Assembly: GCA_001600455.1 (NCBI GenBank)
Contig: BCKC01000006.1
Span: forward strand, 1,426,001 to 1,490,000
Length of the DNA stretch: 64,000 nt
Direction: 5' to 3'
From: Endocalyx cinctus
Lineage: Eukaryota; Ascomycota; Sordariomycetes; Amphisphaeriales; Apiosporaceae
Of this stretch, positions 11,673-24,000 are shown one piece after another. Under the pieces are notes generated by a model. That model was not told the origin of the DNA, did not search any database, and worked only from the letters and a program-made list of their open reading frames with translations. Numbering within the stretch: position 1 is the stretch's first letter; each line of letters opens with the position of its first letter. A program made the translations under genes and the position numbers.

Positions 11673-12864
11673 GCTGGCAAAACACTATGAAGTACAGATT
11701 AATTACGCCAATGAAGTTGTAGGTACCATCACAACCGTGCAGCTGTCGCGTAGCATGAATAGGACTTACAAGGCATCGAGGAATTATTGGGGATAGGTAT
11801 CAAGGTATCGTTGGCGTAGCCACGTCGCTTTGTCTAGACTCAGATCATGGTAACCAACTGGAGCCGCAAACAGGTTAGTTGAAAATATGGACAATAGAGA
11901 AGTGAAGACAAAGAATGTTTTGAATACTCTGTTCTCTAACCCAACATGTAACTACTGATTAGCACATCACTCCTAGTTCATATATATGTTTGAGTATCAT
12001 GATTTTCCGAAGTCGAGACTTGGAGTTGGATAAACGGATTTGTCTTATTATATTTGCAAGTTCAGCTTTTGAGCGACGAAGAGACACCCGATTCAAATGA
12101 CCACTTGCGAGGTAGTTGTTTAGATATAACTTGCTTTATGTTGATTTGTTATTTATCTGCGTCCCATGCCCGCCATTTTCTGCATAAAATACAAATACAA
12201 CTCCTGATACATATGCACAACTTAATCATCATATATACGCCTACGCCATCGCATCTTTCGGAGTTGTAGATGTTGTGGTCACTGTGATAGCCTGTCCCTG
12301 CTGTAAGGAAAAGTCATGTAGCTAGGTAGAGCTGGTCTTATTCCACAGCTCTCGCAGGAATCTGTTCATCTTATTGCCAAATCTCAATGACCCCAGAGTT
12401 GGGTGCAAATCAGCCACAGCACTAACCACTAGGTTGATAGAGATTATTCTCTGTTGGTCTCATTAAAGGATAGGAAAAACAAAATGCACCGCTTTCGCCA
12501 CGAATGCAAAGAAACAAGATGTATAAAAGGTCCGGGTGATGTCCCGCGAAGAAAAAAGAACAGAATGAACCGATTTGCCTTGACTCCGGTGCCATGCTGC
12601 CAACCATTTCAGCCTATCATAAATTGTTGGAGCGTAATGAAAGTCTGAGGGAAACGAAATGAAACCCCGGACTATGTTCTATGTTGAAAAGGAAAAGAAA
12701 AAAAAAATCATGAAATGGGTATCGTCACTCGCAAATGGCCGAGAATGAGATAAAAGAATGCAAGTGAAAATAAAAATGTACTGTCTTCCTGGGAACTAGA
12801 GCGAGCAAGCGAATAAGGTTGCGGCAAAACGAGCAACACGGTGAGGAGACATCCAGGTTTGACA
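11673..12864. other. Intergenic, 1.2 kb
   Basis: Upstream region of kinase 1 and 3' flank of DBF4, both on the minus strand. Short ORFs (12054-12269 plus, 12422-12648 on both strands) lack protein-like composition. No repeat or RNA gene recognised. Confidence 0.55.
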
Positions 12865-15092
12865 TTAAAACGTATCGGCGTAGCTAGGTAGTGTAGGAGC
12901 CCAAGACGAATAAGACTTGCGCTTGGGGGCGCGTTGGAGCTGGGCGAGCAGCTCGTCGAGTTCCACCCAATTTTCGTCGTTCTTAGCGAATTTCCGGTGT
13001 TTGGATGATTCAATGTGCTATATATCCCAAATTAGTATAATCCATTATATCTCGAGTAGGGTCTTCGACTTACCTCGTAGAAATCTGCATATTTTTCAGT
13101 GCAGTTCTCGCAATACCCAGATTTAAGCTCGGCTTTCTCCTTTTTACTAGCGGCACGTTCTTCCTTAGATTTGGAAGCACGCACATCTTCGCTCTCTTCC
13201 TTTTTGGGTACGGATTCATCGCCAAGCTCCGGTTTGCGACTCGAAGCGCGTACCACGGTAGTAGCAGGACGCTTAGCGGAGGCATCATCGCGAAGGCTTG
13301 TTTCCGCATTTCGACGGGAGCTGAAGTCCTGAGAGGTCGTAGTACTGTTACGTTTCAATACCTGACGTTGTAACCCGTGAACTTCCTTGCTAAGACCGGT
13401 AATGACACCGGGTGTAGCGGCCGTTGACGAAATCATCTGTGATCGAATAGCCGAAGTCACATTCGACGGCTGCACGCCAGAAGCGACCGGTTCACCGGCA
13501 AGAGAGCGACTGGGCGCTGCACGGCTGGTAAACATTTGCGGTCGACCGTCGACATGAGGCTTGATAACGGGCATACGGGTGCTCGAAATGTCTACCGAAG
13601 TAACACTAGAACCACGGTTGTGACTAGTTTCATTCTCCCGAAGTGGCCGTTTACCCGTGACTGGTTTAGGCGGTGCCATCTGAGGCGGTTGAAAGATCGG
13701 CTTCTTCTCATCTGCCGTTTTCGTAGCCTGGACTTTCGGTGCCGCCTTGATCCGCGCTTCCCTATGTTCCGAATCCTCAACAAAGGGACATCGGCCTAAA
13801 GAAGCAGTCTGAAACTGCGGCCACTTTCCATCTGCCTTGTCCTGCACCTTCTCGTATTCCCTGACCATGATTGGTTTCTGTTTCTCCTCGATATCATACA
13901 CGTAAATGTAAGGACCTTTGAAATAATGCGTCTCTCTTGTCAGGACGCTGGAATCTCGGTCCGAGGGTCCGTTCATACGTTCGTTCTGGAGGAGCTGTGT
14001 GAGGTTACGATCATCGGCACCGCGGGACTCGACATGGGTAGACCGAGAGGCCTTGCTTCTCGCACCGTTAGCCAGCTCCCAGCTGACATACGGATCAGTC
14101 TCGAGCAGCAAGGCTACAATACGCTGCAACTTGTCCAACGTCCATACTTTCTTGCCCATATCCTTGGCCCGTGATAAGATATCCATGTTACGTTGTGGCT
14201 TGACGATCTGGCCCTGAGGTACGGGGTGTTTCTTGACACGGACTTCGGGGAAAAGAAATCTCTTCACGTTTGCTCCTGAGTACCGGGTGAGTACAGAGGG
14301 GTTGATAGTCTCGGCTTGCTCTTGAGGTTGCTCAGGCTCCGGATCATTTTCGTGATGCACATTTTTCTCAACTCTGGTCTCTACTTCGGTTCGGTGGCTC
14401 GCACTCTTTTCGGTAGGGATGGGACGAGTGGTGATAACGTGGGTGATGTTAATAGAGAAAAAAGGTTCTTGACGCTATATTAAAAAAAAAAAATAACACG
14501 GTCAACGAGGTCCTGGCTATTATCTCACGGGAAGAAGCTGATAATAACTTACAGCACCTAATGTAGCAATTTGCTTGGAGAGAGTATGGTGAACATCATC
14601 CGGGATCTTCTCAAAATAAAAGACCATTTTCGGAAACTTCTCACGATATTGGATCTGCCAATTCGTGATTTGCTTGATATCGGCCTCGGTGAATCTCTGT
14701 TCGGCTATCTCATTCTGTTGAGGCCTATGGGTCCGTACGGATCTTTCGCGAGCTACCTTGGCTTCATAACTACTAGGATTACGACGCTGAACAGGTATCT
14801 GGCTTTTGGTGATTCGGTTGGGTTGGTGAGATGGCGATTTCAAGGATCGTTGAGTAGTGCTGACATGGGCACCGACAACTCCATTATTATTTTCAACAGC
14901 TTGTCTTTTCAACGGCGGCGGTTGTCCATAAGGATCCTCTCTTTGCAGCGAGGCAAACGTACGTTTCTGCTTAGCTGCAGCGGCAGATCGTAGAGGAGAA
15001 TTGGCAACATTTGGATTGGATGAGAGAGGGATTCGTCTACCAGACATAGCGGAGAGGTTGACCGGCGTGGGTGATAGAGATATAGCTGCCAT
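12865..15092 (-). CDS. DBF4: DBF4/Dfp1, regulatory subunit of the Cdc7 (Hsk1) replication kinase
   Basis: Activates Cdc7 so that it can phosphorylate MCM and fire replication origins in the nucleus. Model complement(12865..13017, 13074..14474, 14553..15092), 697 aa, both introns phase 0. The three hallmark regions are present. Motif N is a BRCT-like segment formed across the first splice (TLGAV/RQEPFFSINITHVI). Motif M is near residues 361-390 (ETHYFKGPYIYVYDI). Motif C is a CCHH zinc finger across the second splice, C635-x2-C638-x9-H648-x5-H654, followed by a short basic tail. Between M and C lies a long Lys/Ser-rich disordered stretch. That both splices complete conserved motifs makes the model strong. 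Divergent from ICP55 across a 960 bp intergenic region containing an ACGCGT box. Confidence 0.95.
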
Positions 15093-16055
15093 ATAAGTAG
15101 TCTTCTATAATGTTTATAGAATATTATTTGTATACCGAGGTTGTCGAGATTCTGGAGAAAATACTTGGAACTAAGTTTGGATTAGTACGAGCTATATAGT
15201 GGTACTTAAGAAGAAAAATAAAAATAAAAAATAAAAACGCGTCTGGGTATGATTGAATGATAGATAAGTTAATAAAAAACTTACCAGTTAATCCGGAGTA
15301 TTGTTTTCTGTTTGATTTATGATTTGGGGGTGGGGAGGGAGATATGAGGGTTGAGTAGAGTAGTAAGATAGGTCAAATCTACCACGGATTTACAGCAACG
15401 CGATACACCTCAACCGTGACACCAACTACACGACGCAAGGATTTGATATTAATTGTTAGAATAACATTAGGATTGAAAAATATTGGAAAAATTGGTATAT
15501 AAATAAAAAAGAAGAAGAAAAGAATTGATCAGACTACACGAATATCTAATCAATTAGATTTGAAGATCGCTGTGTAGAGAGAGAAAGGCGATGGATGAAG
15601 AGTGATGGATTGTGTGAGAGAGTAAAGTACGGTTTTTTTTCGAAAGCGTGTAATACAAAAAAAAAAAAAAAAAAAGAACGTACAACAATAGCGTGTCTTG
15701 AGGGGGGTTTGAGCTAAGTTAGGAGCTTGGGGCTAAGTTAGCTAAGCTAATACCAATTAAATCGAATCAACAAATAATAAAGATCGCAAGTATTGACGTG
15801 CACGGACCACAAATAACCTCTTTTGTATATGTATTGTACGTTTATCGTATTTACCCCCCACTATAACCCATGTACTGAACTTTAACACAGCAACCGATTT
15901 AACACTATTCTCAACCGTGTTTTAGTGGCTTGACTCCCTGTAAAAAACGCCTTAATTTATTAGAATCAGCCTCATTGGATGTACGGTCAAACCATAAGAA
16001 ATATATGGATATTCCATTACCTCCAAGTTAAATCATATCTTATCACCAACCAAAT
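15093..16055. other. Divergent promoter region between DBF4 and ICP55, 0.96 kb
   Basis: AT-rich, with poly(A) near 15656-15675. Must contain both promoters. Includes one MluI cell-cycle-box sequence (listed separately) and a partial acgcga core at 15397-15402. Confidence 0.55.
15237..15242. promoter_or_regulatory. ACGCGT (MCB-like) site upstream of DBF4
   Basis: A perfect palindromic ACGCGT lies 145 bp upstream of the DBF4 start codon. In yeasts this is the binding core of MBF, which drives G1/S genes, and DBF4 is a cell-cycle gene. The same hexamer also occurs in at least three non-coding places in the window (near 22865, 23651, 24012), so chance is a real possibility. Confidence 0.35.
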
Positions 16056-17630
16056 ATGAAGCTTCAAAATTTACCCTTAAGGCACTTAAAGCCTTATACA
16101 AAAAGGCAAATATTCTCTAATATTTCTAATATTTCTAATATTTCTAATAGTAGAATTATACCTACTACTACTACTACTACTACTACTAATATTCACTCAA
16201 TACCATCTACACAAATATTTCAACTTCAATCTCGAAGATGTCTTTCCTCTACACCGACGTATTCAAATAGCGTCCCAGCTTCCCAACTACTCTTCGGTCA
16301 ACCCGTGCACGAGACGCATCCACATATCCTCCAACCGGGCGAAATAACACCGGGCATAACCGCGCAAGAATTCCACGAGCGACGTCTCAAGCTCTGCCGA
16401 TCCCTCCCTCCCAACAGCGCCGTCGTGCTCCCGTCCGCGAGCGTCGCCTACCGGTCCGGAGCCGTCTTCTACCCCTTCCGCCAGGAATCCAACTTCCTAT
16501 ACCTCACCGGATTCTCCGAGCCCGCATCCCTCGCCGTCCTGCGCCCGACCGGCGACGACTACGAGTTCTGGCTCTTCTGCCGGCCCAAGAACCCCGCCGC
16601 CGAGCAGTGGGGCGGGCCCTGGAGCGGCCTCGACGCCGCTAGGGACGTCTGGAACGCCGACCACGTCGCCGACGTAGCCCAGGCCGGGAAGCACCTCAAG
16701 ACTATACTAGAAGATGTCGACGAGATCATCATGGACGTCGAAGTCGACTCGCATCGCGTACCGAAGACGGAGATCGGTAAGCTCGTCGCGTCCGTGGCCC
16801 CGGCAGGCGCCAAATTATCGTCGTCGGGGCTGAAACCCCGCCTCAACGCCCTCCGCGCCATAAAATCGCCCGCCGAGATAGCCAACATGCGACGCGCGGG
16901 GCAGGCGTCGGGCCGGGCCTTGACCGAGGCCATGCGCCGGCCGTGGCGGTACGAGAAGGACCTCGCCGCCTTCCTCGAGTACCGGTACCAGACGTCCGGC
17001 CTCGACGGGCAAGCGTACGTGCCCGTCGTCGCCGGCGGCGCCCGGGGCCTCCTGATCCACTACGTGCTCAACAACGGCTCGCTCGACGCCGACCGCGGCG
17101 ACCTCGCGCTCGTCGACGCCGGCGGCGAGTACGGCGGGTACGTGAGCGACATCACGCGGACGTGGCCCCTCGCGGGGAAATTCTCCCCCGCCCAGCGGGA
17201 CCTGTACCGCGCGGTCCTGAACGCCCAGCGCAGCAGCGTCTCCCTCTGCCGCGCCAGCGCCGCCGTCACCCTCGACAAGCTGCACCAGATCACCGAGCAG
17301 GCCCTGCGGGCCCAGCTGCTCGACCTCGGCTTCGACCTGCGCGGCGACGCCATGAACGTCCTCTTCCCCCACCACGTCGGCCACTACGTCGGCCTCGACG
17401 TCCACGACTGTCCCGGCTACCCCCGCACCGTGCCCCTCGAGGAGGGCCATTGCGTCACCATCGAGCCCGGCGTGTACGTGCCCGAGGCCCCGGACGACAG
17501 GTTCCCCGCCGCTTTTAGAGGTCTCGGCGTCCGCATCGAGGATAGTATCTGCGTCGGCGATGACAGCCCGCTGAACCTCAACCCCGAGGCCGTCAAGGAG
17601 ATAGACGATATTGAAGCCTTGAGGAGTTGA
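16056..17630 (+). CDS. ICP55: Mitochondrial intermediate-cleaving aminopeptidase (Xaa-Pro aminopeptidase family M24B)
   Basis: Removes one residue from presequence-cleaved mitochondrial proteins (Icp55/XPNPEP3 role). One 524-aa exon. The first about 70 residues are basic and Ser/Thr/Asn-rich without acidic residues, as expected of a matrix presequence, and end in RRCLSST, an MPP-like cleavage region. An aminopeptidase-P N domain (LYLTGFSEPASLAVL) precedes the pita-bread catalytic domain with five metal ligands: D354 (VDAGGE), D365 (SDITRTWP), H443 (GHYVGLD), E470 (TIEPGVY) and E495 (RIEDSI). The presequence is partly built from microsatellites (TCTAATATT repeats and an ACT run), giving Ser-Asn-Ile and poly-Thr tracts. 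From about 16.4 kb the gene is very GC-rich at third positions, which generates long shadow ORFs in other frames. Confidence 0.93.
   Translation: MKLQNLPLRHLKPYTKRQIFSNISNISNISNSRIIPTTTTTTTTNIHSIPSTQIFQLQSRRCLSSTPTYSNSVPASQLLFGQPVHETHPHILQPGEITPGITAQEFHERRLKLCRSLPPNSAVVLPSASVAYRSGAVFYPFRQESNFLYLTGFSEPASLAVLRPTGDDYEFWLFCRPKNPAAEQWGGPWSGLDAARDVWNADHVADVAQAGKHLKTILEDVDEIIMDVEVDSHRVPKTEIGKLVASVAPAGAKLSSSGLKPRLNALRAIKSPAEIANMRRAGQASGRALTEAMRRPWRYEKDLAAFLEYRYQTSGLDGQAYVPVVAGGARGLLIHYVLNNGSLDADRGDLALVDAGGEYGGYVSDITRTWPLAGKFSPAQRDLYRAVLNAQRSSVSLCRASAAVTLDKLHQITEQALRAQLLDLGFDLRGDAMNVLFPHHVGHYVGLDVHDCPGYPRTVPLEEGHCVTIEPGVYVPEAPDDRFPAAFRGLGVRIEDSICVGDDSPLNLNPEAVKEIDDIEALRS
16115..16190 (+). repeat. Coding microsatellites in the ICP55 presequence
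   Basis: Consecutive copies of a 9-bp unit (TCTAATATT) encoding Ser-Asn-Ile, followed after about 15 bp by an ACT/CTA triplet run encoding eight Thr. Both lie in the predicted mitochondrial targeting region. Confidence 0.9.
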
Positions 17631-19437
17631 TGGGGCTCCGCGCTTGGCGTGTAAATCACATTCGACGATTGTCTTTCCCTTTTCTTGAGTTGGATAGACT
17701 CGGGTATGGTATGAGATGTTCTATTACAACGTGACGTGTACATATATATTTGTAAGGATAGGCTAATTGTTATAAGATAAGGATCTTTTATGTACATATT
17801 ACGAAGAGTGAGACAAAAGGAGAAAAGAAGAAAAATTTGTTAAGGATGAATACATATAGATGCATAAAAACTGTACACCCTCTATCACCATTTTCTATCC
17901 CAGGTCTATTTTCTCTATTTCACATACAGTACAGTGACGACGACATAAAGTAATAATCGTATTTAGAAGCATATAATCTCTGTCGTCCCCTCTTCCCTGC
18001 TTAACTTGTTCATTACTTGACTACACCAAGTAGGGATGACGAGGAAATAAATAGTAATAATCAATATTTTCGACAATGACATGCCAATACGGTTCATACG
18101 TTCCATTACTCCAATAACAAGAAAATATTATCTCGATGGCTTGGAACAATAATCAAAGTTACTATGTAGTCAGGATAACCTAGACCCTCCTCACTCCGGT
18201 CCCAAACGCCACCCTATTATTATCCGATTAGACATCTCCCGGCCCTTATTTCTCACCGCTTTTCCTTTAATAATTAATCGAATCAAATAAGACACTACAA
18301 ACCGAATGAACACATCTTTTTTTTTTTTTTTTTGTCTCTCCTCCACATCCTCGAATACGCGGAAGCGGGCTCCGGAGGGATCGGATGAATGGGTGCGTGG
18401 CGTTTGCATGAAGGAGGCGAGAGAGGGAGATAGGAGGAGGATAGCCGAGGATGAATGGAAGGCGAAAAGAAAAGGGGAGGGGATGGTTGACCTTGAATAG
18501 CATCTCGCGTGGGATATCCTATAACAGTTACTGTAATGGGGCTCACGTCCCTCCCTCAGCAAACTGTGGAACGAGAGAGTATCATTGCATCGTTCCCATT
18601 TTAGTTCCCCACGTTGAAAAGCAAGGCAGAAATATACCGATATTTTGGTTGGTGTTGGATCGATCAAGCCCATTTACATGACCTCGACATCATGTGGGAT
18701 ATGTTGAAGAGATATCCCCGGTTCCTTTTCATCTGGAATTAATCAACGGGATAAGAGTATTTCCAGTCATTGTTCACAAGATATGAATTGGGCTTGAAGT
18801 TTTATATGGGCATTTTTTTTTTTTGGTTATTAATAAGTAACGGATAATGACTTGCTATCTTAGCTCAAGTGCTTATTTTTTTTCCCCCTTGATACCTAAA
18901 CGCCGCGTATGAGATGAATCTGATAGCAGATTTGTAAACTGTTTGCCCTTCATGAAAATGAAAATAAAAAAAAGTAATAACGCCTGGCCTATCGAAGTAG
19001 GCAAATACCAATGATATATGTAGCTACCCCGATATCTCCCATGCTGTGATTCATATCCTCATTCCCTTCCTATTGAAGTCTACGTATATAAAGGGGTATC
19101 TATGATCATTGACCATTGGTTTCCCGTCCCTTTGAAACGCCACCAACTCCGAAAAACACACGCAATATGCCATCTATGAAATCGATGGCGACAGTATGAG
19201 TCATGGGAATTTTGGAGTTTTTGTGTTGTGGTAATGATATGTAGATTTTGTGTGCCGTTTCTGTTGATCGTAATGTTCTTTCTTTTGTTTTCTTTCCTGG
19301 TTTTTTGAGGAAATCGTTGATATGATTAAATTATGTCGAGATGTGAGAAAGGTATATTCAAACCAAAATTCATATTAGTAGTGGGTGAGTTGAGATGTGA
19401 GTTGTAATAGTTGGAGTTTGATGGATTTATCGATGAT
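17631..19437. other. Convergent intergenic region, 1.8 kb
   Basis: 3' flanks of ICP55 (+) and the bHLH gene (-). Contains homopolymer runs (poly-T near 18318-18333 and 18820). A 160-codon minus-strand ORF (18191-18673) is low-complexity and overlaps ORFs in other frames, and I do not believe it. No other feature seen. Confidence 0.55.
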
Positions 19438-21000
19438 CTAAGAGAAACGAGGATTGAAGACGGCAGCGCTGAAACCTTGCGGTTGCCAGGTCGGACCGCC
19501 ACCCGAGCCGACTAACTGCTCAAATGCGTTTAGTCGGCGTGCGAGTTCCTCGTTCTTCTGAGCCATGGATCGGTTTCTCCTTTCAAGTTGGTGAATGTAC
19601 TCAGTTGCCTTAGTCAATACGGTGCCCTGTAATGTTGGTTAGCGTCGTGAATGTGGAGGAGAGAGAATACGTTAGAAAACTGACCTTGCTAACTTTGGGT
19701 GCCGTCCTGGAGGCCGGGTTGTTGTCGTTATCGTCACCGTCCTCGGGAATAGCTCGCAGCGATGGTACGGCATTCCTGAGGTCGGAAATCTTGTCCTTCA
19801 GGTTGGTACGATACTTGCGCTCAATGTCGTTGTGCGCTGCCCGGTCGCCGTTCCTGGGCTTCTCTTTAGGCTTGTCCATATCATTTGACGAGTTTCTTCG
19901 GGATGCAGGAGCGGATCTGGGTGCCATTATTTTCGGCTTGATATCGGGGGTGCTGACGGTACCGTCGGTCATGGTAGCGGGGCTCTGGTTCATTTCAAAG
20001 CGGAAGTCTAAAGCGGCGGCGGATCTCGGACCCGCTTGGGCGGGAGCTTGACCGGTTCCCATGGCAATTGCGAGTAGTCGTTGTCGTTCTTGATCGCTGA
20101 GTGGCTGGTTCACGTTCACGTATTCCATGCGAAAACCGGGTTGCGGTTGTTCCCAGCTCAAAGGCGTCGAGTAGAGTCGTTCTCTCTGCGGTACCTCGGA
20201 AGGGATGGGGGCGGTTTCAGTCTTGTGTAACTGATCAGCTAATGCCATGGAGAAAAGGTCATCCTCATCCGATAGCGCTTGCTCCAGGGCGCTGTCGTCA
20301 ATTAAATCGCTTGTCGGTTGGGACAGTGCCACTTTGACGCTGTCGTCCACCCCGAAGCTTGTATGTCTCGACAGAGGATGAGCCACGCTTGGTGATCTGA
20401 CCTGTTTACGCATGAAACAACTTAGTCCAAGTTCGATATCGCGGGCGTCTCCACCATTGCGGAGTACCAAAGGGTCCGGGAAGTTGGGAAAGAGGACTTA
20501 CGTGTTTTCTTTCGGCTGGGTTGTGTTCTCCAAAGAGGTCGAGACTTTCGGTATCGCTATCAAAGCGGAGCCAGTAATCGGAGCAGTCTAGCGCGGAAGG
20601 ATCCTGAGTGAATCGAGCCCGGGTATTATCCGAACACCTCCGCTTTTTAGGAGCCGATTTCCCCGCCAACTTGTGCTTGTGAGAGTTGGTACCGCAGCTG
20701 TGCTGTTCGAAAGATGATTGAGACTCTGGCGAGTCGGCCGTAGTGCTAGGTGTCTGTTGGGCTGATGCCGCGGCCGAATTCACAAAGCTAGAGTCGGCAG
20801 ACCTGTCGAGGTTGTCCCAGAAGTTGATAGAAGAAAGTTGTTGAATGTAATCAGGTGTGGTGTCGAATACCGTATCAATACCCTAGTCGAGATGGGTTAG
20901 TTATGCTGAAGCTATCAATGCGATGACTATAGGCGTCGTTAACTACCTTGGCGTTGGCAGATGGGTAAACGTCGATGTCCCGCATAACACTAGCGTCCAT
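19438..21000 (-). CDS. SREBP-type bHLH-leucine-zipper transcription factor lacking a membrane anchor
   Basis: Model complement(19438..19626, 19685..20401, 20502..20882, 20947..21000), 446 aa, all three introns phase 0. A long acidic/Ser-rich N-terminus (a putative activation domain) leads to a bHLH whose basic region reads AHNDIERKYRTNLKDKI. The Tyr in place of the usual Arg is the hallmark of SREBP-family DNA recognition. A loop of Asp/Asn residues, helix 2 (VLTKATEYIHQLE, formed across the last splice) and a short zipper follow, and the protein ends about 35 residues later with no hydrophobic helix. It therefore resembles soluble SREBP-like fungal factors such as Cph2/SrbB-type proteins rather than membrane-bound SREBP (SrbA). 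These regulate sterol, hypoxia or carbohydrate genes; the target set here is unknown. A 3.5 kb empty upstream region fits a regulator with a large promoter. Confidence 0.88.
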
Positions 21001-24000
21001 GACGAATCCCACGAAACGTTTTTTAAAAAAAGAGACCGGCAACCAGATAGTCTATATCAGTTGACGATATGATCAAGTCCTCGGTAAGGTACGGTCAAAG
21101 GCCCGTACGCGGATGGTTTAATCTAGGCGATATGCGAGATGCGAGATGAATGCAAGTAACCCTCTTTAGTTTCCCGGATCTCGATTGGCGACGATAGTTT
21201 CCCAGATAACGGTTGATGTTGAAATGTTGATAGAAGTTGGTAGCTGTGTGCCGTATAGTACGATACGGCGATGGAGTGTAGTGGTGCTATGGTTATGGAT
21301 AGATGATGGATGGTAGTGTATATTGAAGAGATCGAAAGATGTGAAGGAGATCTATGATGTCGAGTCGGACGAGCGATGATTTAAAATGGAATATTTCGTT
21401 GTCAGGAATGGAGAAGCAGGTGAGACTTAATAAAGATGTATGGTGAAGTAGTAAAATAGGATTTCTGGTATAGACAAGACTCATCAATTATGATAATCAT
21501 AGGACACAATGGCCATCGCCGAAAGCGCCCGAGAGTTACAAGGTTGTGAGAAGTAAGAATGGCCTGACTCTGCAGGGTAACGGAAACGCTGACCCGCTTT
21601 GACGAGATAATAATTATCCACGTCGGGAAAGGGGACACCTGCACAGCAAAGCAGAAAAAAAAAATAATAATAAAAATAAAATAATAATAATATGAATACA
21701 CTAATAAGGAACACCCCGAAAATGGGTTTTATGGAAAGCTTGTCACTTGAACCCTAGAAATTTTATTCATATTTAGTTTCACGGTATGTTTCCCCGGCAA
21801 GGATCATTTTTTATCACCAAGCACCCAGAGTTACACTACTATTGTGGAAGAGGAAACGGTGGGTTGTGTAATGCTGGGGTATATCCTCTATTACTGGGAA
21901 TAATGTAAATAGGGAATCATAAGCGGGAGAAATAATAGCCTGGCGGGTTTCGCTAAATGAGAGAAACCAAGAATAGAGTTGAAATCCACGGAGGTATACC
22001 AGTTGGACACGAAGACAGAAAAACAAAATGAAGAACGGAGTAAGGAGAACGGAGATTTCCAACTACAAGTAACCTTAGGATATACGATGGATTCGATAAA
22101 TTCTAGAAGCACATGATTTAGGAGTTTTTTTATTTTGTATTACCAAAAAAAAAAAAGAGAGAAGATGTATATCGGCGGTAAACGACTCAGATATACGTAA
22201 TAATTGACCTACTTGGGGAACATTCATATTCACAATATTGATAAAATCTCTTGATGTTGGTATGATTTTGATTATTTCCTTTTTGTACGGAGAGTGCCTA
22301 GTGAATTCGAATATGTTCAGGACCGCTTTTTCTTTTTCTTTCTCTTTTTTCTCTACCAAAAAAAAAAAAAAAAAACAGAGGCGAATAAGAAAAAAAAAAA
22401 AAAAAACCTCCCCCCAAAAATTGGCCTAAGCAAAAAAGAAAGAGACGGTAAGATAATACATAGGATGAATGAGGAGTAGGGAGAGGAGTAAGAGAATAAA
22501 AATTATGGTCTGATTTTTTGTATAGTGGCAAGGGATATTAGGAGTCCAAAGTCCAGAATCATGTGGGATGTGGGGTGAAATTCCTTTAAGATCAGACCAT
22601 ATGCAAGGCTGAAAAGCCTAGATCGTATGAGAAAATTCTTGGATAACAGGGTAGTTTGTCTGATAGAGGATTTCTGATTGGTTGAAAATCATAAAGTCGG
22701 AAAATTAATTGCTGGGAAAAATTAATGTATCTAAGTTAAGAACAGGGAATATGCAGTGTAAGCTAAGCGGCAGCGAGCAGTTTAGTCTAGTACTGTAGCG
22801 AGTATACGTACTAACTCAAGGACAATGGGTGTACTAAAGTGACTACGGATTAGCGCCTTTAGGTACGCGTAGCGACCTCAACAAGTGTTATGGCTTCCTT
22901 TATTTATTGTTGAACAGGTAGTGTATAGATATAGATATACGTGTAAAGTGATGCAACCATATTGCCAAATGTCATCGATGGTGTCTAATATAATTCTAGT
23001 AGATACTATTAGTATACTAAGCAAGATACTTTTATAAATAAATAAGAACGTGCTTAAGTAAGTACTAAAGCAAGTAAGACCTGTCAAAATAAAATAGAGT
23101 AGCCTGTCATTATCGAGGCTGTCAGAGTTACCAGGATTGCCACTACCTAGGTACTTAACTACCTACCTAGGTAGCTACCTAGCTGGCTTACCTAGCTGCC
23201 TAGGTACTTAACCTAACCTAGTTGACACGTGCTAAAGAAGAGACGCCCGCGGGTATGGACCCTCTAAGAACGCTAGAAAATTCAAAGGAAGATTTATTTT
23301 GAAGAAAAAAAAAAAAAAAAAGTCTTAATTATCGGGTGTGACATGTACAGTAACCAGCCCTGATCTGCTACCCTATTCTAGAATCGACTTACTTTTCTAC
23401 CTAGTATACACTACATATGTTATGATATCCAAAATTATCTTAGCTACACCAATAATATACCTAACCTGTTTACCTATCTTTGCTCATTTCTCTCTCGTCG
23501 GATTCTGGCGATTACCATCACACAGACACTTATCCGTGCACGTCACCGAACACCTTCCAAATTATATTGATATTATCATCCTTATTCTCTCTTCCTTTCT
23601 CTCTTCTTCCTTTTACACCACGAGACATCTCTGACACATCCCGAACTATACGCGTATTATATATACCCGGCAGGCCATACCGCCACGCACGCAAGAGTAT
23701 ATATTATATGAATATAAATCTAAACTAAAATAAAGTAAAGACCAGATAGGTAAATACCGTAATCCCCGCGGTAAATCATCGACGGTGACACCTTGGACCC
23801 GTACCCAAACTAACGGCATCTCATATATCTCATTTATATATGGGGGGTGAAACGCTGCTGGGGCGAGTGGGGGACCTCATCTACACATTATGTACACCCT
23901 CGATCCCCCGTAGCCCCGGCCTTCACCAGAAACGTGATAGCACCGTATTACCGGTGAATTTATCTCCCGCCTCTTTTCCCCTTTTGCCCCTTTACCCCCC

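Noticed and set aside
16815..17518. ORFs of 211 and 191 codons overlapping ICP55
   Set aside because: They are products of very high third-position GC in ICP55. One is almost all Arg/Pro, the other Gly/Val/Glu.
18191..18673. 160-codon ORF in the ICP55/bHLH gap
   Set aside because: It runs through a poly(T/A) tract (Lys run), and overlapping ORFs in two other frames are equally open. No protein-like core.
22238..22531. ORFs with Phe or Lys runs
   Set aside because: They translate homopolymer tracts.
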